A stretch of DNA of 64,000 bases. Origin: Zygaena filipendulae. Taxonomy: Eukaryota > Arthropoda > Insecta > Lepidoptera > Zygaenidae. Every line of letters starts with the position of its first letter. Within the stretch, counting starts at the first letter, position 1. The stretch covers positions 7,718,001 to 7,782,000 of the forward strand of contig OU015666.1 of NCBI GenBank assembly GCA_907165275.2, in the 5' to 3' direction. Below the pieces are notes generated by a model, which was not told the DNA's origin, ran no database searches, and worked only from the letters and a program-made list of their open reading frames with translations. Below, in pieces: positions 32,639 through 43,945 of this stretch. Both the position numbers and the translations under genes were made by a program.

Positions 32639-32704
32639 TGGAAAATAAACCCCCTGAAAACTTGTATGCAAAATTTCACGATGATCGGTTGTGCCGTTTT
32701 ATTT
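32639..32704 (-). repeat. Inverted duplication of the adjacent Helitron interior
   Basis: 32642-32702 is the reverse complement of about 32524-32583 with about two mismatches over 58 bases (AACGGCACAACCGATCATCG through GGAGGTTTATT). It starts right after the Helitron 3' end. Confidence 0.8.
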
Positions 32705-33006
32705 TTTGTTATTTTTTGTCGATGTATTGATAGTTGATACATCCAGAAATACAACAATGAAATTGTGATTAGCTAGAATAATCATTTTCACTAGTAAAAT
32801 TAATCCTGTTTACTTGTCATAAATGTGAATGGCAACTATCAATAGATTCGGATTGGCGACGCCAGTTGGCAGCACCGTCGTTGTGCACGTTCCCTATAGT
32901 AAGTGGTAGTACCTATCGGTCTCAATGAAAGCAAGCGTGTGGCCTGACTTACTCGTACAGTCACTCTAAATGTTGGACCAAATCTCTACTCGGATGACAT
33001 ACTTAT

Positions 33007-33360
33007 TTATACAACGTGTTAATGAATTAACTGAAAACTAGAAAGTAGTTTGTTCAGAATCAGCTAACGAATCGATCGCACTAGGTTTTAATATAGGTTT
33101 TATTTTTCATTTTTACTAGCCCATGTCTAAATTATTTATAATACAATATTTGGCGCGTACACCGCCCGCAGCAAAAAAATTAGAACCGGTAGGCGCGGGC
33201 GTAGTGCTTGAAATTTCGTAGATAGGTCACCTCCAAACTAATGTTGAATAACTTTTAAAGTATAAATTTTGCGACATAAAATATTTTTTAATCATATTAT
33301 TGTTTATTTTTTTAAATGGGGTGTATCAGGTTTCAGTTAATTCATTAACACGTTGTATAA
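33007..33360. mobile_element. MITE with perfect 30-bp terminal inverted repeats
   Basis: 33007-33036 (starts TTATACAACGTGTTAATG) is the exact reverse complement of 33331-33360. 354 bp; the core includes GCGCGTACACCGCCCGCAG and GGTAGGCGCGGGCG. No protein. The target duplication is unclear (TAT or TA-like). Confidence 0.85.
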
Positions 33361-34582
33361 TATAATTACATGTGTATTTAAGTCATATCTTGTTCCGTTT
33401 ATCGATTATTTTTTTATATTATGATGGAACCAATTCTATATTTTTATAAACGAAGCAAAGCTACTATGAAAACCTGGTCCAATACTATATTGTTTTCGTT
33501 ATGTGAGCCAAAGTTAATATGAAGAATACCTCTTTTTCGGACAATGTGTACACTGTACATGCAATCACTTTTCAACATAAACGTGTATACAGAATATCAG
33601 CCCCCTGAGCTTAATACGTTACCTTCGTCAATGTAATAATGAAGTAAGCGAAGCCATAAGGCATTATCAGTCATGATGGCAGCTCAGCAGAGGCGGCTGA
33701 CACGTAATTAATCAATTATTATTTCAATTAATTAGTCGAGTCAAATTCGTCTCATTCATAACACGCCCACGGCTGAATAGCAGGTTTCAATGTTACTCAC
33801 GGGAACTCACCGCTATCGTTATGAATAGATTGTTACCGATTTAGTATTTTGTCATCAGTATTAATAATAATATATGTATAGAACGCGAATTTAGCGTGTC
33901 ATAAAAATATTAAAATTTCTTAATATAGTAGGTACAACGTAAATTTCAGTAAACAAAATATTAACCTTTGACGTACCGGCGACCTATTCGTGATATGTTA
34001 AGATACAAGTATTGATTTCTTTTAAAGCTGAAATTGCGGCATTATATCGTAAATTTATTAATAGAAGAGTAATAACAGAAGTAACGTACGCATAAATCAG
34101 CAAATTATTAATCTAATTCCATCTCTGTCATTATAATTGTAGAGTCGAATTCAATAAACGAGTTATAAAACTTATAAAGTGGTTTAACGCTTCACAACTT
34201 TGGTCTCGCGCACTAGACACGCCATGTAAATGCTAGCAACTTTTTCCATTCATTTTAAAACAAAAGTTTATTTCCGTAATTTCCCAATCTGCGAGGGGCC
34301 GGACGTGTCGTTCGTTGAATAATTTAAATACACCCAGTTTTGTTTTTTTCAACTGTACATTGCTCCGCGTGTTCTGCTCGATATAATCAGTTCATTCGAC
34401 CATAGTTTGACTAATAAGTGTAAAAATCACATCAATCAAACATCTTGATAAATCTTTATGTCCAGTTTTTTTTTTTTTGTTTTTTTTCAGTATATTATAC
34501 AGAGAACAACAAAAAAATATTTATAGGTTGATTGATTTATAGGGTGTCGCATACGCCCACTATTTTCGCAAAATATGTTTTT
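33361..34582. other. Non-coding spacer
   Basis: AT-rich. No gene or repeat family recognised. Confidence 0.4.
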
Positions 34583-34644
34583 TATGGATATTTACATCAA
34601 AATAACATTAACGTCATAATGTTATTTTTTGTATAATATCCATA
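34583..34644. repeat. Two-step hairpin
   Basis: The inner stem AAAATAACATTA (34599-34610) pairs exactly with TAATGTTATTTT (34617-34628) around ACGTCA. The outer stem TATGGATAT (34583-34591) pairs exactly with ATATCCATA (34636-34644). Total 62 bases. Confidence 0.75.
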
Positions 34645-34907
34645 CAAATTTTTTTTACTAAAATTGAGCGCATAAGTTGTTGTAGCGGCAACAAAGCAAA
34701 TACATATATGTATTTAAAGGTCGTTCATCCATGTAAATTCCAAGTTCTTTGTTAAGGTTTTCTCTTTGATTTAGAAATTTTATCTTATATATATTTTCAT
34801 CAGTTATAGGTATGAATATTATGTTGTTGCATGAATTATTTATCGAGACCATGAATTTGTCCCTCATTTAAATTTCACTCTGTATACATATATCTGAATA
34901 CTACTAA

Positions 34908-35070
34908 CTAGCTAGTAGCTTTTCACCACGGTTTAAGCTGCGTTTTTTGGAATTCCGGGACAAAAAGTTTTATGGGGACCAATAAACTCCTTTTCTTTCT
35001 ATCTTTATTTCTATGTTATTCTCTGTATCCCTGACAAGCTGTAGTATACAAAAATTTCACTTTTCCGCCA
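34908..35070 (-). mobile_element. Helitron relic
   Basis: CTAGCTAGTAGCTTTTCACC at the 3' end on the minus strand, then GGAATTCCGGGACAAAAAG and TGTATCCCTGACAAGCTG. Degenerate. Confidence 0.5.
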
Positions 35071-36214
35071 CTTCCAACAATTATATCATTATATTTTAAC
35101 CAATTTACACAAAACGACAAATTACAATGTATACCTAAACCTTCCTCATGAACCACTCTATCTATCGGTGACAATTCGTTCAGTGGTCTTTTAATTTGAC
35201 GCAAACAGACAGACAGAAAGACCTGGTTGAGGACTTTGTTTTATAATATGTAGTTAATAGTGATAATAAAGAACAAATACAAAAATTAGGCAAAATAACT
35301 TTTTTCTAGTATTTTGTACCCGTAAATCTTTCTTAACTTAATATATCAGTTATCAGATATCGTAGTTTACTTAATTGGTTTAGGCAAGTTATAGTCTACC
35401 TTATACAAACAGAAGCTCAAAGTTTTGCTCTCCACTGCTTCATAATAGGATTATTCAGTGTGTTCAGCCAGAACCACACACAATTCTGTTATAAAAATAC
35501 ACGGTAGAAAAAAGGCTCTGACTACATAGAAAAAGTAGAGATAGAAAATAAGAAAAACGTAATCATAATTTTTTTTATAAATCACTTACTCAAAACGGAT
35601 ATTCAACCACAGTTCTATACTTACTTTTACTTTTTGCTATCTTCAGTATTTAGGACACTATTATTTATACTTGCCTTTCAACGACGGCCATTCACCTACC
35701 TGTGTAATACCTTCCGTCTCTATGGTCAACTGGCAATAAGTGCAGATGTTGGCCGGATTTCATAAATTCGGTTCTATTTGAGGCAGAACACTACACTAAA
35801 AGAGATATACTATTTTACAGATTCTTAAAATTCTTTCCCTTTTAATAGGGACGAACCCCGAGTGACATTTAATATGATACTTTTAGAGTTCCCAAGGGAA
35901 TCTCGAAATTCAAGTTGAAACCGCAGGGTGTATAGTGAGTATTGCATGAAATGATAAAATAATTCATTAACACCGTGCTTGTCATGCTACTGCTTAGCAT
36001 AAAGTACCTGTGGAAATCTTAGGTATACATAACGAGTCTCTATGTACATACAAGTACTAATGCTATAGACGGGCTCGGTGAGTGGTTTGACCCACTTTTG
36101 GAATTCGTCCTAACTCCCAGATTAGACACGGCCCTTCCACGACGTGTTATTTTTACTATTAATAAAAATATTTCATGATTGCCTGCAACTTTGTTGCCTA
36201 TAGTTAAATCTATA

Positions 36215-36432
36215 GATACCTACTAATATTATTAAGAGGTACCTAAAGTTTATGAGTTTGTAAATTGTGAGTTAGTAATCTCTTTCACCTCCTTAGGGGT
36301 AGAATTTGGAAAAACCTTTCTTTTCGGATTCCTACGTCATACAAAAAACACACCCTCCAAGTTTCAGGTCTCTACGATCAGCGGTTTAGGCTGTGCGTTG
36401 ATCCGTCAGTCAGTCATTCAGGACAAAGCATA
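36215..36432 (-). mobile_element. Helitron-type relic, subfamily 2
   Basis: The inverse of the 29738 copy: ACACACCCTCCAAGTTTCAG, TCTCTACGATCAGCGGTTTA, CAGTCATTCAGGACAAAGCA. The terminal CTRR end is not found. Confidence 0.55.
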
Positions 36433-37077
36433 GATACGTATAGATTACTTACGAAAAAAAATAATTCTACAAAAACATTTTATCTATTAAAGTATCGAAA
36501 ATAATTTCATAAAGGTTTACACAATACAGTCAACCGAATGGAAAATAAACGCTCGTCGAAACCCGAGTCCATTCGGTGCAAAAATATAATTACTATTGAA
36601 ACAAAGGCCAGTAATGGATTTGGCATTTCCATAATTACATTTTAGGAAAGAGGCAGTGGCAGTTTCCAATTCAAGCCTATAAAGGTAAGTAGTTAATGTA
36701 CTTCATTCAAACCGTGTTATGGATAAAGCCCCAAGTATGATTGGTCGACAAGAAAGCTCCCGAAAACGTTTATATAACTCGTAGTCGGTGGAATAATATG
36801 TAGTAACTAATAAACTAGCATAATAACTAATTTGCTATGACCACCGCATGAATAATTCATGTAGGGAGTTAATGACCTCTTGGCTTCCAAACTGTTATTA
36901 ATTTCGCTTTTTAATCTACTTAGCCTGGCGTCACTGCAATGCGGAATACATCCATCTGTTCAAATTGATTTGCGTTCAATGAATACGCGCTAACGTGTGC
37001 GCAAAATCTGCGTTTTAATATTCACGGTGGAATTTTGTGAACAACATGACTATCATTCTTATTCTAATCTTATATTA
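36433..37077. other. Non-coding spacer
   Basis: No repeat or coding signal recognised. Confidence 0.4.
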
Positions 37078-37174
37078 TCCTTACTATTATAAATGCGAAA
37101 GTGAGTTTGTTTGTTTATTTGTTGTTTGTTTGAACTTTGAAATTGCCGCGAGTGAAACCGCAGGGATCAGCTAG
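37078..37174 (+). mobile_element. Internally deleted Helitron
   Basis: A|TCCTTACTATTATAAATGCG start; ATTGCCGCGAGTGAAACCGC and CAGCTAG|T end. Only 97 bp: both ends are intact and most of the interior is gone. Confidence 0.8.
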
Positions 37175-37655
37175 TAGGTAATCATAATATTATATACATG
37201 TATTTATTGCATAATTTTTATATTCATTGTCAGAGAACCAAATAAATTAAATAAACTACTGGAAATACTAAGCTGCAAAGTTCCGGCCAAAGGAGTAGAG
37301 TGCAGTCTTAGGATATTCTCTCACAGCCTTTTCGGTGAGATTATTATTTATAATACAATAAGATAATAAAGAAGCCATAGCTTAATATAATTCCCATTTA
37401 CACTTACCTAACAAACTAGGAAAATATAAATAAATACACAGAGTTATCACAATATGACCTAGTTGTGTGCGCCTGGAGTGTAGCCAAAACACGTTATCTG
37501 CCAACTATGGGTTAAAATGGTAACTATTTCCAATTTTCACTTTTTAATTATCCAACACTTGACTTTGATGTTTCTTACACATTTTTATTTTTATTTTCGT
37601 TGTTATAACTTGACCTGATTACTTATCTGTGACCCAATTACATTAGTTAGCTGAC

Positions 37656-37896
37656 GGCCGCACTCAGAGTCGACTTTAATGATTACTTAGTTAAGTATAG
37701 ATTTTTAAAACAAAACTGCCGCAATCAGAGACGTTCAGTACATTAATGTTAATTGGCATTTAATGAGATGTAACTTAATTAGTTAAATGTCAATTAACAT
37801 TAATTTATTAAACTTGTCTGATTGCGGCAGTTTTGTTTTAAAAATCTATACTTAACTAAGTAATCATTAAAGTCGACTCTGAGTGCGGCGCGGCGG
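37656..37896. mobile_element. Palindromic MITE, family C copy 2
   Basis: Matches 19816-20058 with only a handful of differences and keeps the same arm asymmetry. The right end has an extra CGGCG (GGCGCGGCGG). Confidence 0.85.
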
Positions 37897-37989
37897 TGAG
37901 ACTTCTACTGTCTATTTCTACATTTAATCAAATCCGAAACGTGACCGTGTTCAATCGTGACTAGGTAAGCTGCTGTAGACTTACCTACC

Positions 37990-38127
37990 TTAACGGCTCA
38001 ACTGATTGTCATGAAATTTTGCATACACATTGTCAGGAGTACAGAGAAGGACATAGGGTACTTTTTGTCCCAGAATTCCCGCGGAAAATCCGAAATCAAC
38101 GCGGGTGAAACCCCAGGGAACAGCTGG
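37990..38127 (+). mobile_element. 5'-truncated Helitron
   Basis: Starts within GGCTCAACTGATTGTCATGA; keeps AGGAGTACAGAGAAGGACAT and ends CAGCTGG|T (CTGG fits CTRR). Confidence 0.75.
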
Positions 38128-38599
38128 TCCATAATAAATCTAAAATAACTTTATTCGAGGAGATATTACAAACATTCTCTTCGACAAAAAGTTTCACGTA
38201 TAAAAGGCGATTTACTATGCAATGCACTTGCTAAGTCTTAAACTAGGTGATAACGACATGGAAATAGTTTATAAACATCAGCTGTAGACGTCAGAAAACT
38301 TAGGAACTTAGCGGTACACGACTTCGTCGGTGGAATTTGCAGTCTCCATAAAATACGAGTATCTTAACGTCCCCTTTGAATTCTGAAAATTGTCTTAATT
38401 ACATAGACATAGGTACATAGATATACGTATTATTTATAAAACATACGTAGTTCAAAGTAGGTATACTTACGTATTAGCTTTACCTGCGTATCTATGTACC
38501 TATCTATTGAATCTTTCAGTTAATATTTCACCCATCCTAAATGGCCAAATAATAATTTGCAGACATATTAAGAACCGATGATAATCCTTCTAATAAGAC

Positions 38600-38711
38600 T
38601 CTTTACCAATAGAGTGATTCAAGAGGAAGGTTTATACGAAGGTGTAGTTTATCCTGGAACTCCAGCGAGAACTCCGAAATTACCGCGGGTGAAACCGCGG
38701 GGGACAGCTAG
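38600..38711 (+). mobile_element. 5'-truncated Helitron
   Basis: Canonical 3' end: TTACCGCGGGTGAAACCGCG, then GGGGACAGCTAG|T. The 5' limit is vague. Confidence 0.7.
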
Positions 38712-38877
38712 TACAATAATAATAATAATATGAACGACCATAAACGGAGATTTTCACCATGCAGGATCATCAATGTATTATCTTTTGTAGGTACAATCCA
38801 AACTATATGAACCTGACTCGTTTTTTGTACGAAACCGAAAGTAAAACCGGGTAAAGAATTGAAACACATATACTTGT

Positions 38878-38985
38878 GTCCTTTTAGTGACAACGTGTAT
38901 GCATAATTTCATGATTATCGGTTGAGTCCTTAAGGCGTGAAAGCGTAACAAACAAACAAATAAACTCACATTCGGATTTTTAATT
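38878..38985 (-). mobile_element. Helitron 5' half
   Basis: ACAACGTGTATGCATAATTT, ATTATCGGTTGAGTCC and AACAAACAAACAAATAAACT are the reverse strand of a Helitron 5' half; no 3' end. Confidence 0.6.
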
Positions 38986-39007
38986 TGAATCATCAGCTGA
39001 TCGACTC

Positions 39008-39100
39008 TTACCGCCGCTGCACTCAGAGTCGACTTTAATAATTACATAGTTATGTATAGATTTTTAATTAATTAAAGTCGACTCTGAGTGCGGCCGTTAA
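39008..39100. mobile_element. MITE family C, internally deleted copy
   Basis: TTACCGCCGCTGCACTCAGAG at the left and CTCTGAGTGCGGCCGTTAA at the right, only 93 bp, with the arms joined through TTAATTAATT. Confidence 0.8.
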
Positions 39101-40164
39101 TATCATAAATCTTACATCTACTAAAAACATATGCATAAAATTATAATTTTTATCACAGTTTGAAATCGTCTGGAGTGTGAAAGATTTTTTAGTTTCAAAG
39201 AAAAATTTTGTATCGAAGATAGATACGAGATAACGTAGCTTGGTGATCCACTTTAAAAACCTGCTGCGTCAAATCCCCAAATCGGGAGCACTGTTCGATA
39301 GGAACGTATACTTTTAATATCGCCTACGAAGTTCGTCCCAAAGTGCTTGACTCAACAACACGACAAGTAGGCCTTTGGCTCGACGGGCAAGAGATTTTCT
39401 CGCACACCTAGCCTCTACACATTTTAACGTTTTAAATGTTATAATCTTTATTGGAAAATGGAAAAACCAATACCATATGTATAAGTGTGTTCAACTAGAA
39501 GTGCGATGACGGTAATTTCTGATATTTTTTGAGGGTGAATAAAGCATATTGCTGCCTTAGACATTGCATCGAATCTGTTACAACTTTGCATCGGATCTGT
39601 TCGTTTTTGTGGGCGTATCAGCGGCAAATAAAGATTAGGGGCTAGTTTGATTTTATATGAATAATTATTAATTACGTCTAAATTAACGTTATCCAAGACG
39701 TGAATCGAAGACTCTCCTTCAATACGTCCCTTACACTCAAAACGGAATCCCTCCGCAAGGAACAGCTATAGTATAATATTTTGCTCAAAAATTGTTCACA
39801 TTTTTTTTTCGTTTATGTCAATAAAAAACTGGAACACTGTTTGCTGTATGACGGCTGTCGCTCGAGCTCACAGCGGTCATTTCGAGCGCGACGTTTTGCA
39901 AATTTACCGATTTTCATTTTGTGTGCCCTCATGAATATTTAGCTTCTATACGCGACAAGCCCATTCCCATTCAATAGTCACACAAAACCGTGACAACTTT
40001 GCATATTATGTATATTGCCGCAAATATGAGCGAACAACTGTGCTGGATAAAGAAAAAGTTACTTTTATAAACATTAATAATAAGCATTAGGTACGTTAAG
40101 GGTTGCACGGAAGTGATCGCTAGTAAAGCAATAATACAGCTTTTAGTATGCCTTGTGTAATTGA

Positions 40165-40240
40165 TAAGATTTACTATTAACATAGATAATTGTAACAGTT
40201 TGTTTGGTGTACAATAAAGAGTATATTCTATTATATGAGA
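40165..40240 (+). mobile_element. Possible LINE or repeat 3' end
   Basis: TAATTGTAACAGTTTGTTTG and GTGTACAATAAAGAGTATA resemble 3' ends I recall from lepidopteran repeats. Weak. Confidence 0.3.
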
Positions 40241-40250
40241 AATCCACGAA

Positions 40251-40546
40251 TCTAATATATAAAAGCGAATAACCATTAACTGCTTCACTAAGTAATCAGG
40301 AAATCTCGATCACTTGATTTATTTTAATAGAACCTATTTGGCACTCAGGTAATCATTTGTGGGAAGTAAAAGTCAGCAGAAACGGCTGGCATCCCGATAT
40401 TTCTAAGTAAATCCCAGGACCGCTTTTTGGTGTGGGTGTACGAGTAATTTAGGTCTTAAAATAGGAGGTAGAGGTTCATCCTCATATAAAGAGTTTCTGC
40501 GGGAATTCCCAAAATTAACGCTAGAGAAACCGCCAGGGACCAGCTA
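40251..40546 (+). mobile_element. Helitron, diverged
   Basis: A|TCTAATATATAAAAGCGAAT start and GACCAGCTAA end (40543-40546), with TGCGGGAATTCCCAAAATTA before it. The hairpin is decayed; the middle is unique. Confidence 0.5.
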
Positions 40547-40781
40547 AGAATAGTAAATCATTATAATGTAACAGTAAACCTTCCGTCTTCCGAGTCTGTG
40601 TAGATTATGAGAAAATAAATTCATTTCTTGAAAATCGGCGTAGGTATACAATACAATATTTCTTTTAATCTTTTTTGTGTGTCAGTTTTTGAATACGTGA
40701 ACGCAAAAACAATTGACACGTATAAGCATGATAGGTCCCGTGTGAAAATGCTGGCAAGAGCAAACATCAACTTATATTAAA

Positions 40782-40964
40782 CTAGCTGTCCCCTGCGATT
40801 ACATCCGCGGTAATTTCGGAGTTCCCGCGGGAATTCCGGGATAAAAACTATCATATCTTTTAAGTTGGACTATATCATGGTTACAAAATTTTATTAAAAT
40901 CCGTTCAGTAGTTTCGGAGTCCATCGCGGACAAACAACGTGACACGTGATTTATGTATATTAGA
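40782..40964 (-). mobile_element. Helitron dimer, unit 1
   Basis: 183 bp. On the minus strand it runs from TCTAATATACATAAATCACG (5' end at 40964) to CTAG at 40782-40785, followed by T. It joins unit 2 with no intervening base. Confidence 0.9.
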
Positions 40965-41161
40965 CTAGCTGTCCCCCGCGATTTCATCCGCGGTAATTTC
41001 GGAGTTCCCGCGGGAATTCAGGGATAAAAACTATCCTATCTTTTAAGTTGGACCAAAATTTTACAAAATTTGTTGTTTACAAAATTTTATCAAAATCCGT
41101 TCAGTAGTTTCGGAGTCCATCGCGGACAAACAACGTGACACGTGATTTATATATATTAAGA
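40965..41161 (-). mobile_element. Helitron dimer, unit 2
   Basis: 197 bp. The minus strand starts A|TCTTAATATATATAAATCAC at 41161 and ends CTAG at 40965, directly followed by the TC of unit 1. It is nearly identical to unit 1 apart from about 14 extra bases (ATTTTACAAAATTTGTTG region). Confidence 0.9.
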
Positions 41162-41162
41162 T

Positions 41163-41210
41163 AAGATTAAGATTTATTTTACGTCAGCCCATTTCGCATA
41201 TTACAAAAAA
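41163..41210 (-). mobile_element. LINE 3' tail fragment
   Basis: AAGATTAAGATTTATTTTACG looks like a minus-strand LINE tail with tandem (AATCTT) units; the Helitron dimer is inserted beside it. Confidence 0.3.
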
Positions 41211-41339
41211 GGTACGTATAGGTATATTGCACATGTGAAAATATATTCATGCATTAAAATATCATATTACATTTACACTAATAAACAACACAGGAGCATA
41301 ATATTCGTTATTATTCGTTAAGCACGGTAACACAAAGCG

Positions 41340-41383
41340 TGACTCTCCGAAATAACCACCAGTGGACCGCGAGGAACAGCTAG
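41340..41383 (+). mobile_element. Helitron 3' end fragment
   Basis: ACTCTCCGAAATAACCACC then GACCGCGAGGAACAGCTAG|T. Confidence 0.55.
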
Positions 41384-41550
41384 TATGGACCTAATAAAAT
41401 ATACGCTAAGGTACATTTTTACGAAAAAATTCCAGCTGTTCCGATTATTTTATCCAAACTACAAAAAATAATTAGCTCCTTGGTGTTTCATTTTCATCAT
41501 ACTACTGAGAGGTTTTTAGTAATGTCTATTAAAAGAAGGCGCCTAATGGC

Positions 41551-41690
41551 CAAACTAGAGTCGTTTTAATGATTACTTCATTTTTTACTTAAACTTTATT
41601 TTTTTTTAAAAAAGAAAACAGTCGTACTTAAAGACGTTCATTAAATTATTGTTACAGTTAATTATTTCATTTTAAGTCTGTAGTTTCGAT
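41551..41690 (+). mobile_element. MITE family C, diverged left half
   Basis: AGAGTCGTTTTAATGATTACTT and AGACGTTCATTAAATTATTG follow the left arm of 19816-20058. The right arm is absent. Confidence 0.6.
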
Positions 41691-42309
41691 ATACGTAGGT
41701 ATGAAAATAAAAAAGTTAAAATAAGTAAAATGCAATGGCGGGAAAGCGCATTTTATTTGTGTTTGTGTAGGTTATATGTAGGTATAATATGTGTCAAATC
41801 TTACTATGTTCTTTCTGGAAGCTTTGCTTAGTTAAGAACCAGGTGTCGCTGTGTGATATTCCAAGCATTTATTGCATTCATATAAGTTAAAAAAAAACAT
41901 GTACCAAATCTAATGTTAGCTATAACAAAGACGTGGGTCGTAGGCGAGCTACAAAAGTAAATAGGTACATAATATACAGCAGCCAATTAAACCCAAAACT
42001 TTTAACAATGCTAACCAGCCTTTACGCAGTCATGGTTTGGCAGATATAGGTATCGCATGTTTATTTATGTACGTAGCTAACAAAGTAAAGCCTATATGTA
42101 CCACAACAAAACCTTAGAATCACGTTCCGAGCGGTTCGAAATTCACTTTGCGGTGCTACTCCGCACTGTTTGCAATTGCGAGTAGAGTATTTAATAACCC
42201 TTTTTCTATCTGTGTTTAGGTTTAAATTACATAAGTTCTACGCCACTGCTACGCTGACATAGCTCGACCTTATATGTAAATACGTATACAAACGTATACG
42301 TAATATTAA

Positions 42310-42630
42310 CTAGCTGTGCCCGGCGGTTTCACCCGCATGAAACGTTTTTGTATGACAACTTTTTTCCAAACATCCGGTTTAAATGAAACAAAGCCTATAT
42401 GTTGCTCCAAATTTAGCTTAATCTACCTGTGAAAACCGCATGAAAATCCGTTCAGTCGGTTCGGAGATTATCGCGAACAGACAGACAGATAGACAGAAAA
42501 TAATTTTAAAAGCTCTTTTTTTGTGATTGGTTACTCTTCTTTTATTGCCCCCTGTCAATTTTTCTTAAAAATATTCAATATACAGAATCGCGGGTACTGC
42601 TCTTTTATTATAGTATAGATATAGATAGAT
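42310..42630 (-). mobile_element. Helitron, GACA-type subfamily
   Basis: CTAGCTGTGCCCGGCGGTTTC at its 3' end, AATCCGTTCAGTCGGTTCGG, then CAGACAGACAGATAGACAGA; the 5' end is near TATTATAGTATAGAT. Confidence 0.65.
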
Positions 42631-42963
42631 TATTCAATCAAGGTTATTAAAAGTGAAATTTCTATGGGCACTATGGGAAAAGAAAAAGAAAACAGTGTGT
42701 GTACTTACATTCGTTCGCACGTAAGAAGATGTAATAGATACTTCTTTTGCGTGAGTTAAAAAAAGATCGGAACAAAATATGTAAGTACCTAATTATAATT
42801 AAAAAAAAAACTCTCATTCAAAACTATCTTTATGGTGTGTCCATCGACGGGCACATCCGCATCAAATGTTGAAACTACTGTGATCTGTTTTTCCTAACGT
42901 GCCTTATACGTGCCTTAGAAAGTATAACTTCAAAAAGCTAATTTGTTAAACGTATATTATGTA

Positions 42964-43217
42964 CTAGCTGTGCCCCGCGGTTTCACCGGCGTGAGTTTCA
43001 GAATTCTCGCAGGAACTATTTTTTTCTAAAATAAATGTAGCCTAAGTTACCTACTCCTTATAACATCAGCCATCTGCCAGTGAACGTCCCGTCAAAATCG
43101 ATCCAGCCGTTTCAGAGACTAGCCGGAACAAACCGACACAAAAATAAAAAAATAAATTATGTAAGTACCGTATATACTTTCATACTATGCATTTAGTAAA
43201 AAGCATTTAGTGTAATT
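42964..43217 (-). mobile_element. Helitron, CCGGAACAAAC subfamily copy 1
   Basis: CTAGCTGTGCCCCGCGGTTTC, TCAGCCATCTGCCAGTGAA, CAGCCGTTTCAGAGACTAG. The copy at 45497 shares block order through the TGCATTTAGT(A/G)AAAAGC end. Confidence 0.7.
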
Positions 43218-43497
43218 TGGAAATACAAACAGACAAATTTTATTCTTATGTCTAGATGAGTTTTTTATTCCGACAAAAAACTTTAAGGCAGTTGTGGTTG
43301 AATGGATAAACGTGATTATATTATATGTACCCATCCTCAAGCCCGACTATAAAAACCAAGTCGAGTTCAAATACAGTCGAGGACTATACCGCGGATTGCT
43401 TATATTTTGTATACGAGAAACTTACACTTTAGTACAATTCAAAATTTATGAACAGTCTTCACGATTCGTTTCACAGGACAATGTACCTACCATTCAC

Positions 43498-43945
43498 TAA
43501 AAAACACGGCCAAGTGCGTGGCAACTTTTTTTTAACACAAAATAAAGTTGATTTTAACAAAGAAAATTATAGAATTTAGAAAAAAAAACGTATATAAGTT
43601 TTAAGTTCATAGATCAACGGGAAATTGGAAAATACTTCGGTATAAAATTGTGAAAAAAGCTGACTTTGGCGGCTTCTCATGCCTTTGTTTTCCGATGTTT
43701 TTAAAAACAAAAAATACAGCTTTTATCTACTCAATCAGCTCTATTCAACGATACCACACAATATTATTTGACTATTTGTTCAGCTTTGGGTCATAAATAC
43801 ACCTATACCTACCTACTGTACAAATTTGAAGAGTGAATCTACGGTTTGACCGTAAAACTTGTGTGACAAACGACAGACAGACGGACACGCAAGTAACAGC
43901 AATTGGGCTTCGTTTGTACCCTTCGGGTACGAAACCCTAAAAAAG
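43498..43945 (-). repeat. Dispersed repeat D, diverged copy
   Basis: AAAAAACACGGCCAAGTGCG at the left and GGGTACGAAACCCTAAAAAA at the right are the inverted ends of the 21832 element; ACAGACAGACGGACACGC lies near the right end. The interior is mostly different. Confidence 0.6.
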
